The notes below the pieces were generated by a model that saw only the letters and a program-made list of their open reading frames with translations, had not been told where the DNA came from and did not search any database. Below, one piece after another: positions 8,119 through 16,749 of a stretch of 64,000 bases of DNA (position 1 is the first letter of the stretch; each line of letters starts with the position of its first letter). The stretch comes from CAYWBU01 sp942491525 (GTDB taxonomy: Bacteria; Desulfobacterota; Desulfomonilia; UBA1062), in NCBI GenBank assembly GCA_942491525.1, contig CALOBW010000056.1, positions 1 to 64,000 on the forward strand, given 5' to 3'. The position numbers were made by a program, and so were the translations under genes.

Positions 8119-9993
8119 TTAAACCGGAATACCAATCTTACGCAGATCAGCTTCACATGGTCCGCCGGTGGCGGGGTCATACTTACGGGTCTTGTAGTAG
8201 CTCTTAACCATCTTCTCGATGGGCACCACCGAGTCCTTATGCCACTTGGTCTTGGCCTCGTGGGTGAAGCGCTTGGGCAGGGTGTCCATTTCAGGCTTCA
8301 TGCCCATCTGGCAGTTCATGTAGCGCTCCAGCTTGTTGATGCGCTCGCCGGCGTGCTTGAAGTCCCACTGGGTCATCTTGATGCCGGTGATTGACCAGAA
8401 GAAGCGGCTGTAGACGTTCCAGCTCATCAGCATCATGGAGATGCGCGGGGTGCCGATCATGGCGATGTTGAGCGCAAACTTGGGTAGATATTTGGGTACC
8501 GGCGGCTCGGTCAGGATGGCGAATGAGGTGAAGAGGCAGGATTGCAGCGAGTTGATGCCGGTAAAGATATCTTCCAGGAAGGCCACCCACTGGTGCTTGT
8601 TGATGGTCACGAAGGGCGGCATGAAGCCCATCAGGATCTCCATGGCCACCAGGTAGGAGCCCAGGTGGCAGCCGCCCTTGTTGTGCACGGCGTAGGAGAG
8701 GCCGTGGCCCCAGGATGCGCGCGGGTCATAGGCGGCGATCTCCAGGCCCTTGGCGTGGATGGCGTAGTCCTGGCCGCCGTACTTGTTGGCCAGGCGCATG
8801 CTGCCGTCGGCCAGCTCGTCGCCCTGACCGCGGCGGTGGGCGATATCATCAATGAACCGGGAGATGTTGTCGACCCGGCCGAACTCCAGCTCGGTGTCAT
8901 AGATGCCGTTCTCCTTGGCCTCCATGGCCCAGGCGATGGTGCCGCCGGCCGAGATGGTGTCCATGCCCATATCGTTCATCTGGTCGTTCCAGACGCCGAT
9001 GATGTCTGGGTCGTAGTTTTCGATGTTGGAGCCGAAGAGGCCGATGGTCTCATACTCGGGGATCTGGCGCAGCTTGCCGTCCGGGTAGTGGCCCTTGTGG
9101 CCGCAGAGCACGGTGCAGTAGCGGCAGGTGGAGTGGCGGGTCTTGTAGCGCTCGGCCATGACTTCGCCGGTGGTCTGGGCGGTCTTGGGGTTGTAGCGGT
9201 CCTTGAAGTTGCGCACCGGCGAGAAACCCGTGTCGATGCCGATCTGGACGTTCATGTTGGTGCCGAAGGCTCTAACGCCCTTGGTCATCTGATTGCGGGT
9301 GATGTAGGTGTGGGCCCGCTTGCGGGTCTTCTCAAACATCTCGGGGTCGACGGGCACGGTCTTGTAGTCCTGGCCCTGGGCCACGATGGCCTTGAGGTTT
9401 TTGGAGCCCATGACGGCGCCGACGCCGCCGCGGCCGGCAAAGCGGTGACCGGAGCAGATGTTGGAGTAGAGGACCTTGTTTTCGCCGGCCGGTCCGATGA
9501 CCGCGGCGCCCTCTTTGATGCTCAGCTTGAGCTCCTCCTGAACATGGTGGGTGCCCATGCCCCAGAGCTCGCTGGCATCTTCAAAGACAACCTCAGAATC
9601 GTTGAAGCGGATGGTTGTCGGTTTGTCGGCCTTGCCCGAGATGATGACGCCGTCCCAGCCGGCAGTCTTGGAGGCTTCACCGAAGGGCCCGCCGCAGGAA
9701 GATGCGACCATCATGCCGGTCTGGGGTGACTTGGTGATGACCTCGAAGCGGGCTGAGCAGGGTGCGCCGGTGGTCAGGAGCACGCCGTTAGAGAAGATCA
9801 GCAGATTGTCGGGGTCGAGGGCGTCCACTTCGCCCAGGCGGCCCTTGAGTCGGTCGAAGAAGATCTTGAGGCCGAGGCCCTTGCCGCCGATGTAATTTTT
9901 CAAATCCAGCGGGTCCACGTCGTAGACGCGCCAGGTCTTGTTGGTCAGGTCGATGTCCAGGTACTTGTTGCTGGGTCCGAGTATCTCTTTCAT
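8119..9993 (-). CDS. Aldehyde:ferredoxin oxidoreductase family tungstoenzyme
   Basis: 624 residues, full length for the AOR family. The N-terminal half (about 1-205) holds the tungstopterin-binding domain, with YIGGKGLGLKIFF near the start and HRFAGRGGVGAVMGSKNLKA around 183-202. The 4Fe-4S ligands are visible as C290-x2-C293-x3-C297 and a distant C486. These enzymes oxidise aldehydes to acids in the cytoplasm and reduce ferredoxin. The gene overlaps the stop of the upstream four-cluster ferredoxin by one base, so the pair probably forms a two-subunit enzyme. The substrate cannot be read from the sequence; other AOR-family activities such as a BamB-like role are possible. Confidence 0.9.
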   Translation of the reverse strand: MKEILGPSNKYLDIDLTNKTWRVYDVDPLDLKNYIGGKGLGLKIFFDRLKGRLGEVDALDPDNLLIFSNGVLLTTGAPCSARFEVITKSPQTGMMVASSCGGPFGEASKTAGWDGVIISGKADKPTTIRFNDSEVVFEDASELWGMGTHHVQEELKLSIKEGAAVIGPAGENKVLYSNICSGHRFAGRGGVGAVMGSKNLKAIVAQGQDYKTVPVDPEMFEKTRKRAHTYITRNQMTKGVRAFGTNMNVQIGIDTGFSPVRNFKDRYNPKTAQTTGEVMAERYKTRHSTCRYCTVLCGHKGHYPDGKLRQIPEYETIGLFGSNIENYDPDIIGVWNDQMNDMGMDTISAGGTIAWAMEAKENGIYDTELEFGRVDNISRFIDDIAHRRGQGDELADGSMRLANKYGGQDYAIHAKGLEIAAYDPRASWGHGLSYAVHNKGGCHLGSYLVAMEILMGFMPPFVTINKHQWVAFLEDIFTGINSLQSCLFTSFAILTEPPVPKYLPKFALNIAMIGTPRISMMLMSWNVYSRFFWSITGIKMTQWDFKHAGERINKLERYMNCQMGMKPEMDTLPKRFTHEAKTKWHKDSVVPIEKMVKSYYKTRKYDPATGGPCEADLRKIGIPV

Positions 9994-10406
9994 TAGAAGC
10001 CCTCCAGGGTGATGGCATCAAAGACGCAGTGTTTAACGCACCAGCCGCAGGTGATGCACTTTTCGGGGTGGGCCAGGATGGCGTAATTCTTCTCCAAAGG
10101 CAGCTCCTCGTCGAGCATGGTCAGGGCGCCCACCGGGCAGGCCGCGACGCAGTTTTCGCAGGCGTAGCAGGCCTTCTCGTCGATGATTGGCTTGGGCCAT
10201 TCGGACTTCTTGAGCTTGGCGACGGTTTGGCCCTTGTCATCAAGGACGCTCTCCTTGGGGCAGATGCGGCCGCAGGCGCCGCATTCGATGCAGAGTCTGG
10301 CCTCGATTACGTGCTGCTCCTTCTTTTCACCGCTGATGGCGGCCGTGGGGCAGACCTTGGTGCAGGCTGTGCAGCCGATGCATGTCTCGGTAATTGTATA
10401 ACTCAT
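9993..10406 (-). CDS. Ferredoxin-type subunit with four 4Fe-4S motifs, AOR partner
   Basis: 137 residues from ATG 10406, chosen because GGAGG precedes it at good spacing. Four cysteine motifs of the C-x2-C-x2-C-x3-C type are present: CIGCTACTKVCP, CIECGACGRICP, CYACENCVAACP and CITCGWCVKHC. The first three end in CP; the fourth ends CVF, lacking the usual proline. The four clusters would pass electrons from the adjacent tungstoenzyme to a soluble carrier. It is cotranscribed with the AOR gene, which starts within its stop codon. Confidence 0.9.
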   Translation of the reverse strand: MSYTITETCIGCTACTKVCPTAAISGEKKEQHVIEARLCIECGACGRICPKESVLDDKGQTVAKLKKSEWPKPIIDEKACYACENCVAACPVGALTMLDEELPLEKNYAILAHPEKCITCGWCVKHCVFDAITLEGF

Positions 10407-10470
10407 TAATACTTCCTCCGTTGCAAAATCAGGCATTAATTATGCTTAAATGTGCTTAATTCCACGTTTT

Positions 10471-10508
10471 GTCTAATTATTTAGACCGATTTCTGCATAA
10501 AAAATCAA
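10471..10508 (-). promoter_or_regulatory. Promoter and overlapping palindrome upstream of ferredoxin-AOR
   Basis: On the minus strand TTGATT (10508-10503) and TCTAAA (10485-10480) are separated by 17 bases in an AT-rich gap. A perfect inverted repeat, GTCTAA-N4-TTAGAC at 10471-10486, covers the -10 element, which is the position expected for a repressor operator. The regulator is not identified. Confidence 0.45.
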
Positions 10509-10561
10509 TCAATATCTTTAATAAATTTTATAAGACGTGAAAGATAGCCCGAAAGATGCTT

Positions 10562-10587
10562 GAGCACGGCCTGGCTCAGCCGTGCTC
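10562..10587 (-). terminator. Stem-loop at the end of the response-regulator gene
   Basis: GAGCACGGC at 10562-10570 pairs with GCCGTGCTC at 10579-10587 (9 bp, 8-base loop). The stop codon of the response regulator lies in the loop region. Only a few U residues follow on the minus strand, so termination strength is uncertain. Confidence 0.45.
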
Positions 10588-11151
10588 GATTTCGCAGCAG
10601 CACTCATCGAAACATTTGGGACAGTAGGTTGAAGAGGGGGCCACGCCGGCCCGCTTCCAGAGGTAGCCCTCGATGGAGAGCCAGTCGCCGCTGCCGTGCT
10701 CTTTGCCGTGGTCGTCGCGGATCTTGCCGCAGACGCAGCAGACCGGCAGGATGTTCTCGTAGAGCTTGAGCTTGCGGCGGTCGGCTTGCTTCTCCAGGCA
10801 GCGCTTGACGCGAAAGTCGATCTCGTCGGGGTCGCTGGGCTTGAGCAGGTAATCGTCGGCGTCCTGGCGCAGGGCCGCGATGGACGAGGAGAGGCTGCCG
10901 TAGCCGGTCAGCATGATCACCATCGTTTCGGGGTCGATCTCTTTGGCGGTCTTGAGCACCTGAATGCCGTCCATGCCGCTCATGATCAGGTCGGTGATCA
11001 CCAGGTCGAAGTGATGTTTGTTGAGCAGTGAGATGGCCTGCTCGCCGCTGTCGGCGGTTGCGACGTTGTAGCCGCGCACCTCCAAACTTTTGCCGATGCC
11101 GATCAGGATGCCGGGATCGTCATCTACCAGTAACAGTTGGCTTTCGCGCAC
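10576..11151 (-). CDS. Response regulator with C-terminal Cys-rich IRDD-type domain
   Basis: 191 residues starting at GTG 11151, directly after the kinase stop codon, with GGAGGAA at the end of the kinase gene as ribosome site. Residues 1-125 are a receiver domain: acidic DDD near position 10, phospho-acceptor D in LVITDLIMSGMDG, conserved T in MLTGYG and K in LLKPSDPDE. The rest has LPVCCVCGKIRDD, W-x-x-IEGYL and CPKCFDECCCEI, the small cysteine-containing domain often appended to receivers or PAS kinases in deltaproteobacteria. No DNA-binding domain is present, so output is probably by protein contact. Partner of the upstream histidine kinase. Confidence 0.85.
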   Translation of the reverse strand: MRESQLLLVDDDPGILIGIGKSLEVRGYNVATADSGEQAISLLNKHHFDLVITDLIMSGMDGIQVLKTAKEIDPETMVIMLTGYGSLSSSIAALRQDADDYLLKPSDPDEIDFRVKRCLEKQADRRKLKLYENILPVCCVCGKIRDDHGKEHGSGDWLSIEGYLWKRAGVAPSSTYCPKCFDECCCEIEHG

Positions 11152-14025
11152 TTAGAGTTCCTCCATAGGCAGTTTGATTGTAAAGCGGGCCCCGTGGGGC
11201 GCCGCATTTTCAACTGTGATTTGACCATGATGGTCCTTGATGATGTTGCTGCAGATTGAGAGGCCGACCCCCATGCCGAGGGCCTTCTTGCTGGTGTAGA
11301 AGGGGTCGAAGATGTGGCGCATGGCGTTTTCGGGGATGCCGGGGCCGTTGTCCTCAATCGCCATTGCCAGGCGGTCATCGTCCCTGTAGCTGCGGATCTT
11401 AATGTGCGACGGCTCTCCGTTTGTCAGTTCGCTGATGGCATCCATGGAGTTGTTGATCAGGTTCATGAGGATCTGCTGCATCTGCTGGGGCGAGGCGATG
11501 ATCTCGGGCAGGGTGGGGTCCAGCTCAAGCTTGAGGTCGATATGCTGCTGTTTGAGCAGCGAGCGCACCAGGTGGGCCGTGTCCTTGATGCAGTGGTTGA
11601 TGTCGGTGGGCTGTTTGATCTCCTTGCCCGGGCGGTTGAGGTCCAGCAGCTTCTTGACCGTGTCGCGGATGCTGTTGAACGAGTTCTTGATGACGCTTAG
11701 GTTTTCCAGCAGCTCCTGGTCATTCTCATGGGTCAGCTCGATGACATTCAGCAGGGCCCGGATGCCCTGCAGCGGCGAGTTGATCTCGTGGGCCACCGAG
11801 GCGGCCAGCTGGCCGGTGGCCGCCAGCCGCTCGGTGTTGAGCAGCTGCTCCTGCAGGGTGTTGATCTGGGTCATGTCAACAAAGGAGCCGATGGTGCAGA
11901 TGGGCACGCCCTTCTCGTTGCGCACAATGTTGGCCATGACGCGCACGATGCAGATGCTGTCGCCACGCCGCTTCATGAGCAGCTCGCCGATCCAGCTGTC
12001 GTCCCTGACCAGCCGTTTGACGGCCTCTTTGAAGGGAACTTCGTCAAAGAGGGCCGTGCCGGGCTGGCCGATGATCTCATGCTGATCAAAGCCGGTCAGG
12101 TCGAAGAGGGCCTGGTTGGCGTAGAAGATGACGCCTTTGGGGTCGGCGATGGAGAAGGGAGTGATGGAGGAGGCCAGCGCGCTCTCCTTGATGGCCAGGT
12201 CCTGTTCGATGGCGATGCGGTGCTCGATCTCGGCGCGCAGGTTCTGGTTGGTCAGCTCAAGCTCGCGGGTGCGCTCGATGACCCGCTGCTCCAGCTCCTC
12301 CTGGGCGCGCTTGAGGGCGTTTTCGGTACGCTTGAGGGTGGTGATGTCACGGGCGCTGCCGACGGTGCCGATGATCTGGCCCTTGTCCAGCAGGGGGGCC
12401 TTGTGCACATCCATGGCCACGTACTGGCCGCGGATCAGGCCGTCCTCAAAGAAGCGGCCGGCCTTGCCGCGCTTGAGGGTGATGACGTCGGAATTGGCGC
12501 AGCGGTGGCCGAAGGTGTGCTGGTGGCCGGCTTTGATTTCGGCGGCGGCAAATTCGCTGCTGTTGCGGCCGATGGCCTCCTTGGGGTGGCTGCATTTCAG
12601 GATGGTGTCGCAGAGGGCCTGATTGGCGAAGAGGTAGCGGTTCTCATGGTCCTTGGCCCAGATGGGATCGGGAATGTTGTCCGAGATGCGGCGCAGGAAG
12701 CGGTAGAGGTCCAGAAACTGCTGGTTGGCCTCCTCGCGCTCCTGCTGGGCCTTGATGCGGCTGATGACCGGCCCGGTCTGGCCGGCGATGATCTCCAGCT
12801 GGTCGCGGACCTGCTGGTCGAGGTAGGCGCTCTTCTTGGAGGCCAGATTGAAGGTGGCCATGAGCTGGCCGTCGTGGATGACGGGTATGATGGCCAGATA
12901 GGAGATGCTGGGCTCCTGCCGGAGGGCCGGCGTCAGGGCCGTGGCCTCCTGGGGGGTCAGGTAGAGGGCCTGGCCGCGGTGGAGCATGGCCACCATGCGG
13001 CTGTCCGGCTGGTCGGCGATGACGCTGGCGGCCAGTTCGCTGCTGATGCCGCGGTAGATGGTCAGGCTGCGCGGGCGGCCGGAGTTGTCGCTGAAGTAGA
13101 CCCCGCCGCAGTCGATGCCCTCAACCTTGAGGGCCGCATCCAGGATCAGCTCCAGACTGTGGTTGAGGTTGTCGCTGGCGGCCAGGGCCACGGCCAGATC
13201 GTGCTGGATACGGACAAATTCATCAGAGCGTTTTTGATGGGTGATGTCGCGCGAGGTGGAGATGATCGAGAGCACCTCGCCGGTCAGGCTCATTTCGGGC
13301 ACATAGAGGGTCTTGAAGTAGCGCTGGTCGAGGTTGTGCGAGTAGCAGTTCTCGATCTCCAGCGGCTTGCCCGAGGCGATGACCTTCTGGATCTGGGCCT
13401 GCCAGAGTAGGCCGCCGGCGTCGGCCAGGCCCATCTGCAGGGCGCTGCGGCCGATGAAGTAGTCCTCGGGGATGCCGGTCAGGCGGCTGAGGGCCGGGTT
13501 GGCGTAGCGGATGCGGAAATGCGGATCGATCCTGAGAATGATGTCGGGCAGGTGGGTCTCCAGGGTGCGGTAGTGGTGGGTCTTGCCGGCCGGCGCCGTG
13601 TTGGGGTTGATCAGGTCGGTGATGTCCATGATGGTGCCGACCACCTTGCAGGGCCGCTGTTCGCTGTTGCGCCTGATCTGGGCCTTGATCTGGTGGGTGC
13701 GCAGCTGGCCCGAGCTGTGGGTGATGCGGTGGGTGTGAGTGTAGCTCTCATTTTGGGCCAGAGCCCGGGTGATGCTTTCACGCAGGCTGCCGCGGTCATC
13801 CGGGTGGACCAGGGCCACGTAGTCTTCAAAGGCGATCTGCTGGGGCGTCAGGCCGTAGAGCTCAAAGAAGTTGTCGTCCAGCCGGGCCCGGTCACTCTTG
13901 AGGTCCCACTCCCAGACGCCGATGCCGGCAATCTTGAGGGCTTCGCGGCCGGTGATCAGCCCCGGAGAGCTTAGGGGGATGGCGGGTTGGGATTCATCAA
14001 TCGAACTGGAATGGTTGTCTTGCAT
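11152..14025 (-). CDS. Soluble PAS/GAF sensor histidine kinase
   Basis: 957 residues, no membrane segment. From sequence patterns the order is PAS (about 25-135), PAS (150-265), GAF (270-425), PAS (440-565), a coiled coil (ERTRELELTNQNLRAEIEHR), PAS (620-735), a HisKA dimerisation domain with phospho-acceptor in SVAHEINSPLQGI, and a HATPase domain with N-box INNSMDAI, G1 DNGPGIPE and GMGVGLSIC. It is a cytoplasmic kinase that integrates several small-molecule or redox inputs and passes phosphate to the response regulator whose GTG immediately follows its stop. No heme or flavin ligand could be assigned. Confidence 0.92.
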   Translation of the reverse strand: MQDNHSSSIDESQPAIPLSSPGLITGREALKIAGIGVWEWDLKSDRARLDDNFFELYGLTPQQIAFEDYVALVHPDDRGSLRESITRALAQNESYTHTHRITHSSGQLRTHQIKAQIRRNSEQRPCKVVGTIMDITDLINPNTAPAGKTHHYRTLETHLPDIILRIDPHFRIRYANPALSRLTGIPEDYFIGRSALQMGLADAGGLLWQAQIQKVIASGKPLEIENCYSHNLDQRYFKTLYVPEMSLTGEVLSIISTSRDITHQKRSDEFVRIQHDLAVALAASDNLNHSLELILDAALKVEGIDCGGVYFSDNSGRPRSLTIYRGISSELAASVIADQPDSRMVAMLHRGQALYLTPQEATALTPALRQEPSISYLAIIPVIHDGQLMATFNLASKKSAYLDQQVRDQLEIIAGQTGPVISRIKAQQEREEANQQFLDLYRFLRRISDNIPDPIWAKDHENRYLFANQALCDTILKCSHPKEAIGRNSSEFAAAEIKAGHQHTFGHRCANSDVITLKRGKAGRFFEDGLIRGQYVAMDVHKAPLLDKGQIIGTVGSARDITTLKRTENALKRAQEELEQRVIERTRELELTNQNLRAEIEHRIAIEQDLAIKESALASSITPFSIADPKGVIFYANQALFDLTGFDQHEIIGQPGTALFDEVPFKEAVKRLVRDDSWIGELLMKRRGDSICIVRVMANIVRNEKGVPICTIGSFVDMTQINTLQEQLLNTERLAATGQLAASVAHEINSPLQGIRALLNVIELTHENDQELLENLSVIKNSFNSIRDTVKKLLDLNRPGKEIKQPTDINHCIKDTAHLVRSLLKQQHIDLKLELDPTLPEIIASPQQMQQILMNLINNSMDAISELTNGEPSHIKIRSYRDDDRLAMAIEDNGPGIPENAMRHIFDPFYTSKKALGMGVGLSICSNIIKDHHGQITVENAAPHGARFTIKLPMEEL

Positions 14026-14301
14026 GAGTGCATCCTAAATTTGTTAGATGGGGCGCGGTCTCATGATGCGGTAAGTAATCTCACTATAGTCCGATCGATT
14101 ATGGTATGCAAGTCTGTATGCTTGGGAAATCAGGTCGGATTTGTTGGGGCTGCTCTTGCCTGGCCTCTAAGCGGCCTTATTTGTTTAGAGATGTAATCTG
14201 GAATGGGAGGTCTGGCTTGAAAAAAATATTTTGCTGTAATTTGAAACTGTGCTATGCATGGAATTCCGAAGGCTACTGTGGGAAAAGCTTAGGAGTGTCA
14301 G

Positions 14302-14547
14302 ATGGTTTTTAAGAAGAAAGAGCAGCTTGATCCTGCAGTAACCCCCAGCCTTGAGTCGCTTTTGGCCGAGCGTGAGAGTATCCTGGCCGAGAAGCCCCAC
14401 CTTAGAGAAGCCCAGAAAGAGATTGACCGCCTGCTGTCCACATCGTGCGACCCCTCGGTGCGTCTGGATATTATCTTCATGCTGCTGAGTGAGAAGATGG
14501 AGAAGATGTCCAATGTACTGAATGCGGTGCGGCTGGAGTTTAAATAG
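14302..14547 (+). CDS. Small conserved-looking protein of unknown function
   Basis: 81 residues from ATG 14302 with AGGAG at 14291-14295. The protein is charged and predicted helical: a heptad-like stretch rich in L, E, K and R (LLAERESILAEKPHLREAQK) then DRLLST-CDPSVRLDIIFMLLSEKMEKMSNVL. It has a faint resemblance to DUF3135-type proteins, which I cannot confirm. It lies alone between the divergent kinase gene and argB. No catalytic residues are evident; a protein-binding role would fit. Confidence 0.6.
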   Translation: MVFKKKEQLDPAVTPSLESLLAERESILAEKPHLREAQKEIDRLLSTSCDPSVRLDIIFMLLSEKMEKMSNVLNAVRLEFK

Positions 14548-14700
14548 CGGGTGCAAGCGCCTTAATTGTCAAAGATTTTTACTGCCTGATGCCGGCTTTG
14601 TGCGGCCTGAGGTCAGCCCCTGAAAATGCCTGTTTTTCTACTGGAATATCTTAAATATGGGTGTTACAAGAGAGGTTTACTAAAATAAGGGGCAATAGTC

Positions 14701-15576
14701 ATGGAAAACGCTGTTGAAAGAGTAAAAATTATTGGTGAAGCCCTGCCCTATATCAAGGATTTCAGGGGCAAGCGGGTTGTGATCAAATATGGCGGCCACG
14801 CCATGATCGACCCGGAGCTGAAGAGGATCTTCGCCAGGCAGATCATATTGCTGCAGTACGTCGGCATCCAGGTTATCGTGGTGCATGGCGGCGGACCGCA
14901 GATTTCAGGCATGCTCAAGAATCTGGGCATTGAGTCCAGCTTTATCGAGGGCAAGCGCGTCACCGATTCGGCCACCATGGATGTGGTGGAGATGGTGCTG
15001 GCCGGCGCCGTCAACAAGGAGATCGTCAATCTGATCAACCTTGAAGGCGGCAAGGCCGTGGGCATCTCGGGCAAGGACGGCGGTCTGATCAGCGCCAAGA
15101 AGCTCTACCACTCCAAGTACACCGATGGTGCCAAGGAGGATGTGGATATCGGCCATGTGGGCCAGATCGTCGAGGTGAATGCCGAAATCATTGATACCCT
15201 CGAGAAGTCCGGCTTCATCGTGGTGGTTGCGCCGCTGGGCGCCGGCATCGACGGTGTGACCTACAACATCAATGCCGACACGGTGGCGGCCGAGATCGCC
15301 TGTGAGCTGAACGCTGAAAAGCTGATCATCCTGACCGATGAGACCGGGGTGCTGGATGGCGACAAGCAGCTGATCTCAACCATGGACTGCAGCGCGGCCC
15401 GCAGTATGATTGCGGACGGCACCGTCTATGGCGGCATGATTCCCAAACTTGAATGCTGCATGCGTGCGGTGGAGAACGGGGTCAGGAAGGCCCATATCCT
15501 GGATGGAAGGGCGCCCTACTCCATCTTTTTAGAATTGCTGACCGATTCTGGAATCGGTACGCAGATGATTAAATAG
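14701..15576 (+). CDS. argB: Acetylglutamate kinase
   Basis: 291 residues, standard length. The amino-acid-kinase fold is clear from VVIKYGGHAM near residue 25, VVHGGGPQIS around residue 60, NADTVAAEIA and LTDETGVLDGD. The enzyme phosphorylates N-acetyl-L-glutamate with ATP, the second step of arginine synthesis and usually the feedback-regulated one. AAGGGG precedes the ATG. It opens a run of five arg genes in pathway order from this step, though argC and argA/argJ are not in the window. Confidence 0.97.
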   Translation: MENAVERVKIIGEALPYIKDFRGKRVVIKYGGHAMIDPELKRIFARQIILLQYVGIQVIVVHGGGPQISGMLKNLGIESSFIEGKRVTDSATMDVVEMVLAGAVNKEIVNLINLEGGKAVGISGKDGGLISAKKLYHSKYTDGAKEDVDIGHVGQIVEVNAEIIDTLEKSGFIVVVAPLGAGIDGVTYNINADTVAAEIACELNAEKLIILTDETGVLDGDKQLISTMDCSAARSMIADGTVYGGMIPKLECCMRAVENGVRKAHILDGRAPYSIFLELLTDSGIGTQMIK

Positions 15577-15585
15577 AGGTAAGAG

Positions 15586-16749
15586 ATGAAACATGTAATG
15601 AATACCTATGCCCGTCTGCCCATCAACCTGGTTAAGGGTTCCGGCTGCACGGTGTGGGATGATCAGGGCAGAGAGTATCTGGATATGATGGCCGGCATTG
15701 CCGTGTGCAACCTCGGTCATGCCCATCCGGCAGTGGTCAAGGCCCTGCAGAAGCAGGCCTCCGAGCTCTTTCACTGCTCCAATCTTTACGGAATTCCGCA
15801 GCAGTTTGAACTGGCCCGGCTGATTTCGGAGAGCACCTTTGATGCGCAGGTCTTTTTCTGCAATTCGGGCGCCGAGGCCAATGAGGCCGCCATCAAACTG
15901 GTCAGACGCTACACCAATACGGACAATGACCGCGGCTGTAAGATCATCACGGTCAAGGGCTCCTTCCATGGCCGCACTCTGGCCACGGTGGCGGCCACCG
16001 GTCAGGAGAAGTTCAAGCAGGGATTCAACCCCATTCCGGCCGGCTTCATCGCCGTGGAGTATGGCGACATCAATGCCCTGGAAGCGGCCATCGATGATGA
16101 GGTAGCGGCCATCATGCTGGAGCCCATCCTGGGCGAGAGCGGGGTGCGCGTGCCGGTTAAAGGCTATCTGCAGCAGATTCGCCAGCTCTGTAATGACCAT
16201 AACATTCTGCTGGTGCTGGATGAGGTTCAGACCGGCATGGGCCGGACCGGCAAGCTCTTCGGCTATATGCACGATGAGATCGAGCCCGACATCATGACCG
16301 TGGCCAAAGCTTTGGGCAACGGCTTCCCGGTGGGAGCGCTGGTGGCCAAGCCGAGCATCGCCGCGGCTTTCACCCCCGGCACTCACGGCTCAACCTTCGG
16401 CGGCAACCCGCTGGCCATGAGCTGCGGTCTGGCCACCCTGCAGACCATGCTGAGGGAGGAGATTCCGGAGAAATCCATGCGTCAGGGGCTCTATCTGCGC
16501 GACCAGCTCAATCAGCTTAAAGCTGTTCATCCCAGTATCAAGGAGATCAGGGGCAAGGGCCTCATGGTGGGCGTGGAGTTTGATGCGGATATCTCCTATC
16601 TGACTAAGGCCAGCCTGGATTCCGGTATGCTGGTCAATGTGATCAAGGAGCGCATCCTGCGTTTTGTGCCGCCGCTGATCATCTCCATGAAAGAGATTGA
16701 CCGGGCCGTCAACACCCTTGACGGTCTTTTGAAAGATAAGGGGTTGTAA
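15586..16749 (+). CDS. argD: Acetylornithine aminotransferase
   Basis: 387 residues, class III PLP-dependent aminotransferase. Visible marks are NSGAEANEAAIKL, the SFHGRT segment, LVLDEVQTGMGRTG with the PLP-binding aspartate, and TVAKALGNGFPVGA with the Schiff-base lysine. It converts N-acetylglutamate semialdehyde to N-acetylornithine and may double as succinyldiaminopimelate aminotransferase. It lies 9 bases after argB, and its stop overlaps the argF start by one base. Confidence 0.96.
   Translation: MKHVMNTYARLPINLVKGSGCTVWDDQGREYLDMMAGIAVCNLGHAHPAVVKALQKQASELFHCSNLYGIPQQFELARLISESTFDAQVFFCNSGAEANEAAIKLVRRYTNTDNDRGCKIITVKGSFHGRTLATVAATGQEKFKQGFNPIPAGFIAVEYGDINALEAAIDDEVAAIMLEPILGESGVRVPVKGYLQQIRQLCNDHNILLVLDEVQTGMGRTGKLFGYMHDEIEPDIMTVAKALGNGFPVGALVAKPSIAAAFTPGTHGSTFGGNPLAMSCGLATLQTMLREEIPEKSMRQGLYLRDQLNQLKAVHPSIKEIRGKGLMVGVEFDADISYLTKASLDSGMLVNVIKERILRFVPPLIISMKEIDRAVNTLDGLLKDKGL

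Noticed and set aside
11728..13410. 560-codon open frame antisense to the PAS/GAF kinase
   Set aside because: Shadow frame of a certain gene; low-complexity G/A/V/D content and no motif.
14106..14312. 68-codon frame upstream of the small gene at 14302
   Set aside because: Cysteine/tryptophan-rich random-looking product that overlaps the start region of a better supported gene.
14626..14688. 20-codon ORF upstream of argB considered as an arginine leader peptide
   Set aside because: It has only one arginine codon, no ribosome site, and no terminator between it and argB, unlike the ilv leaders.
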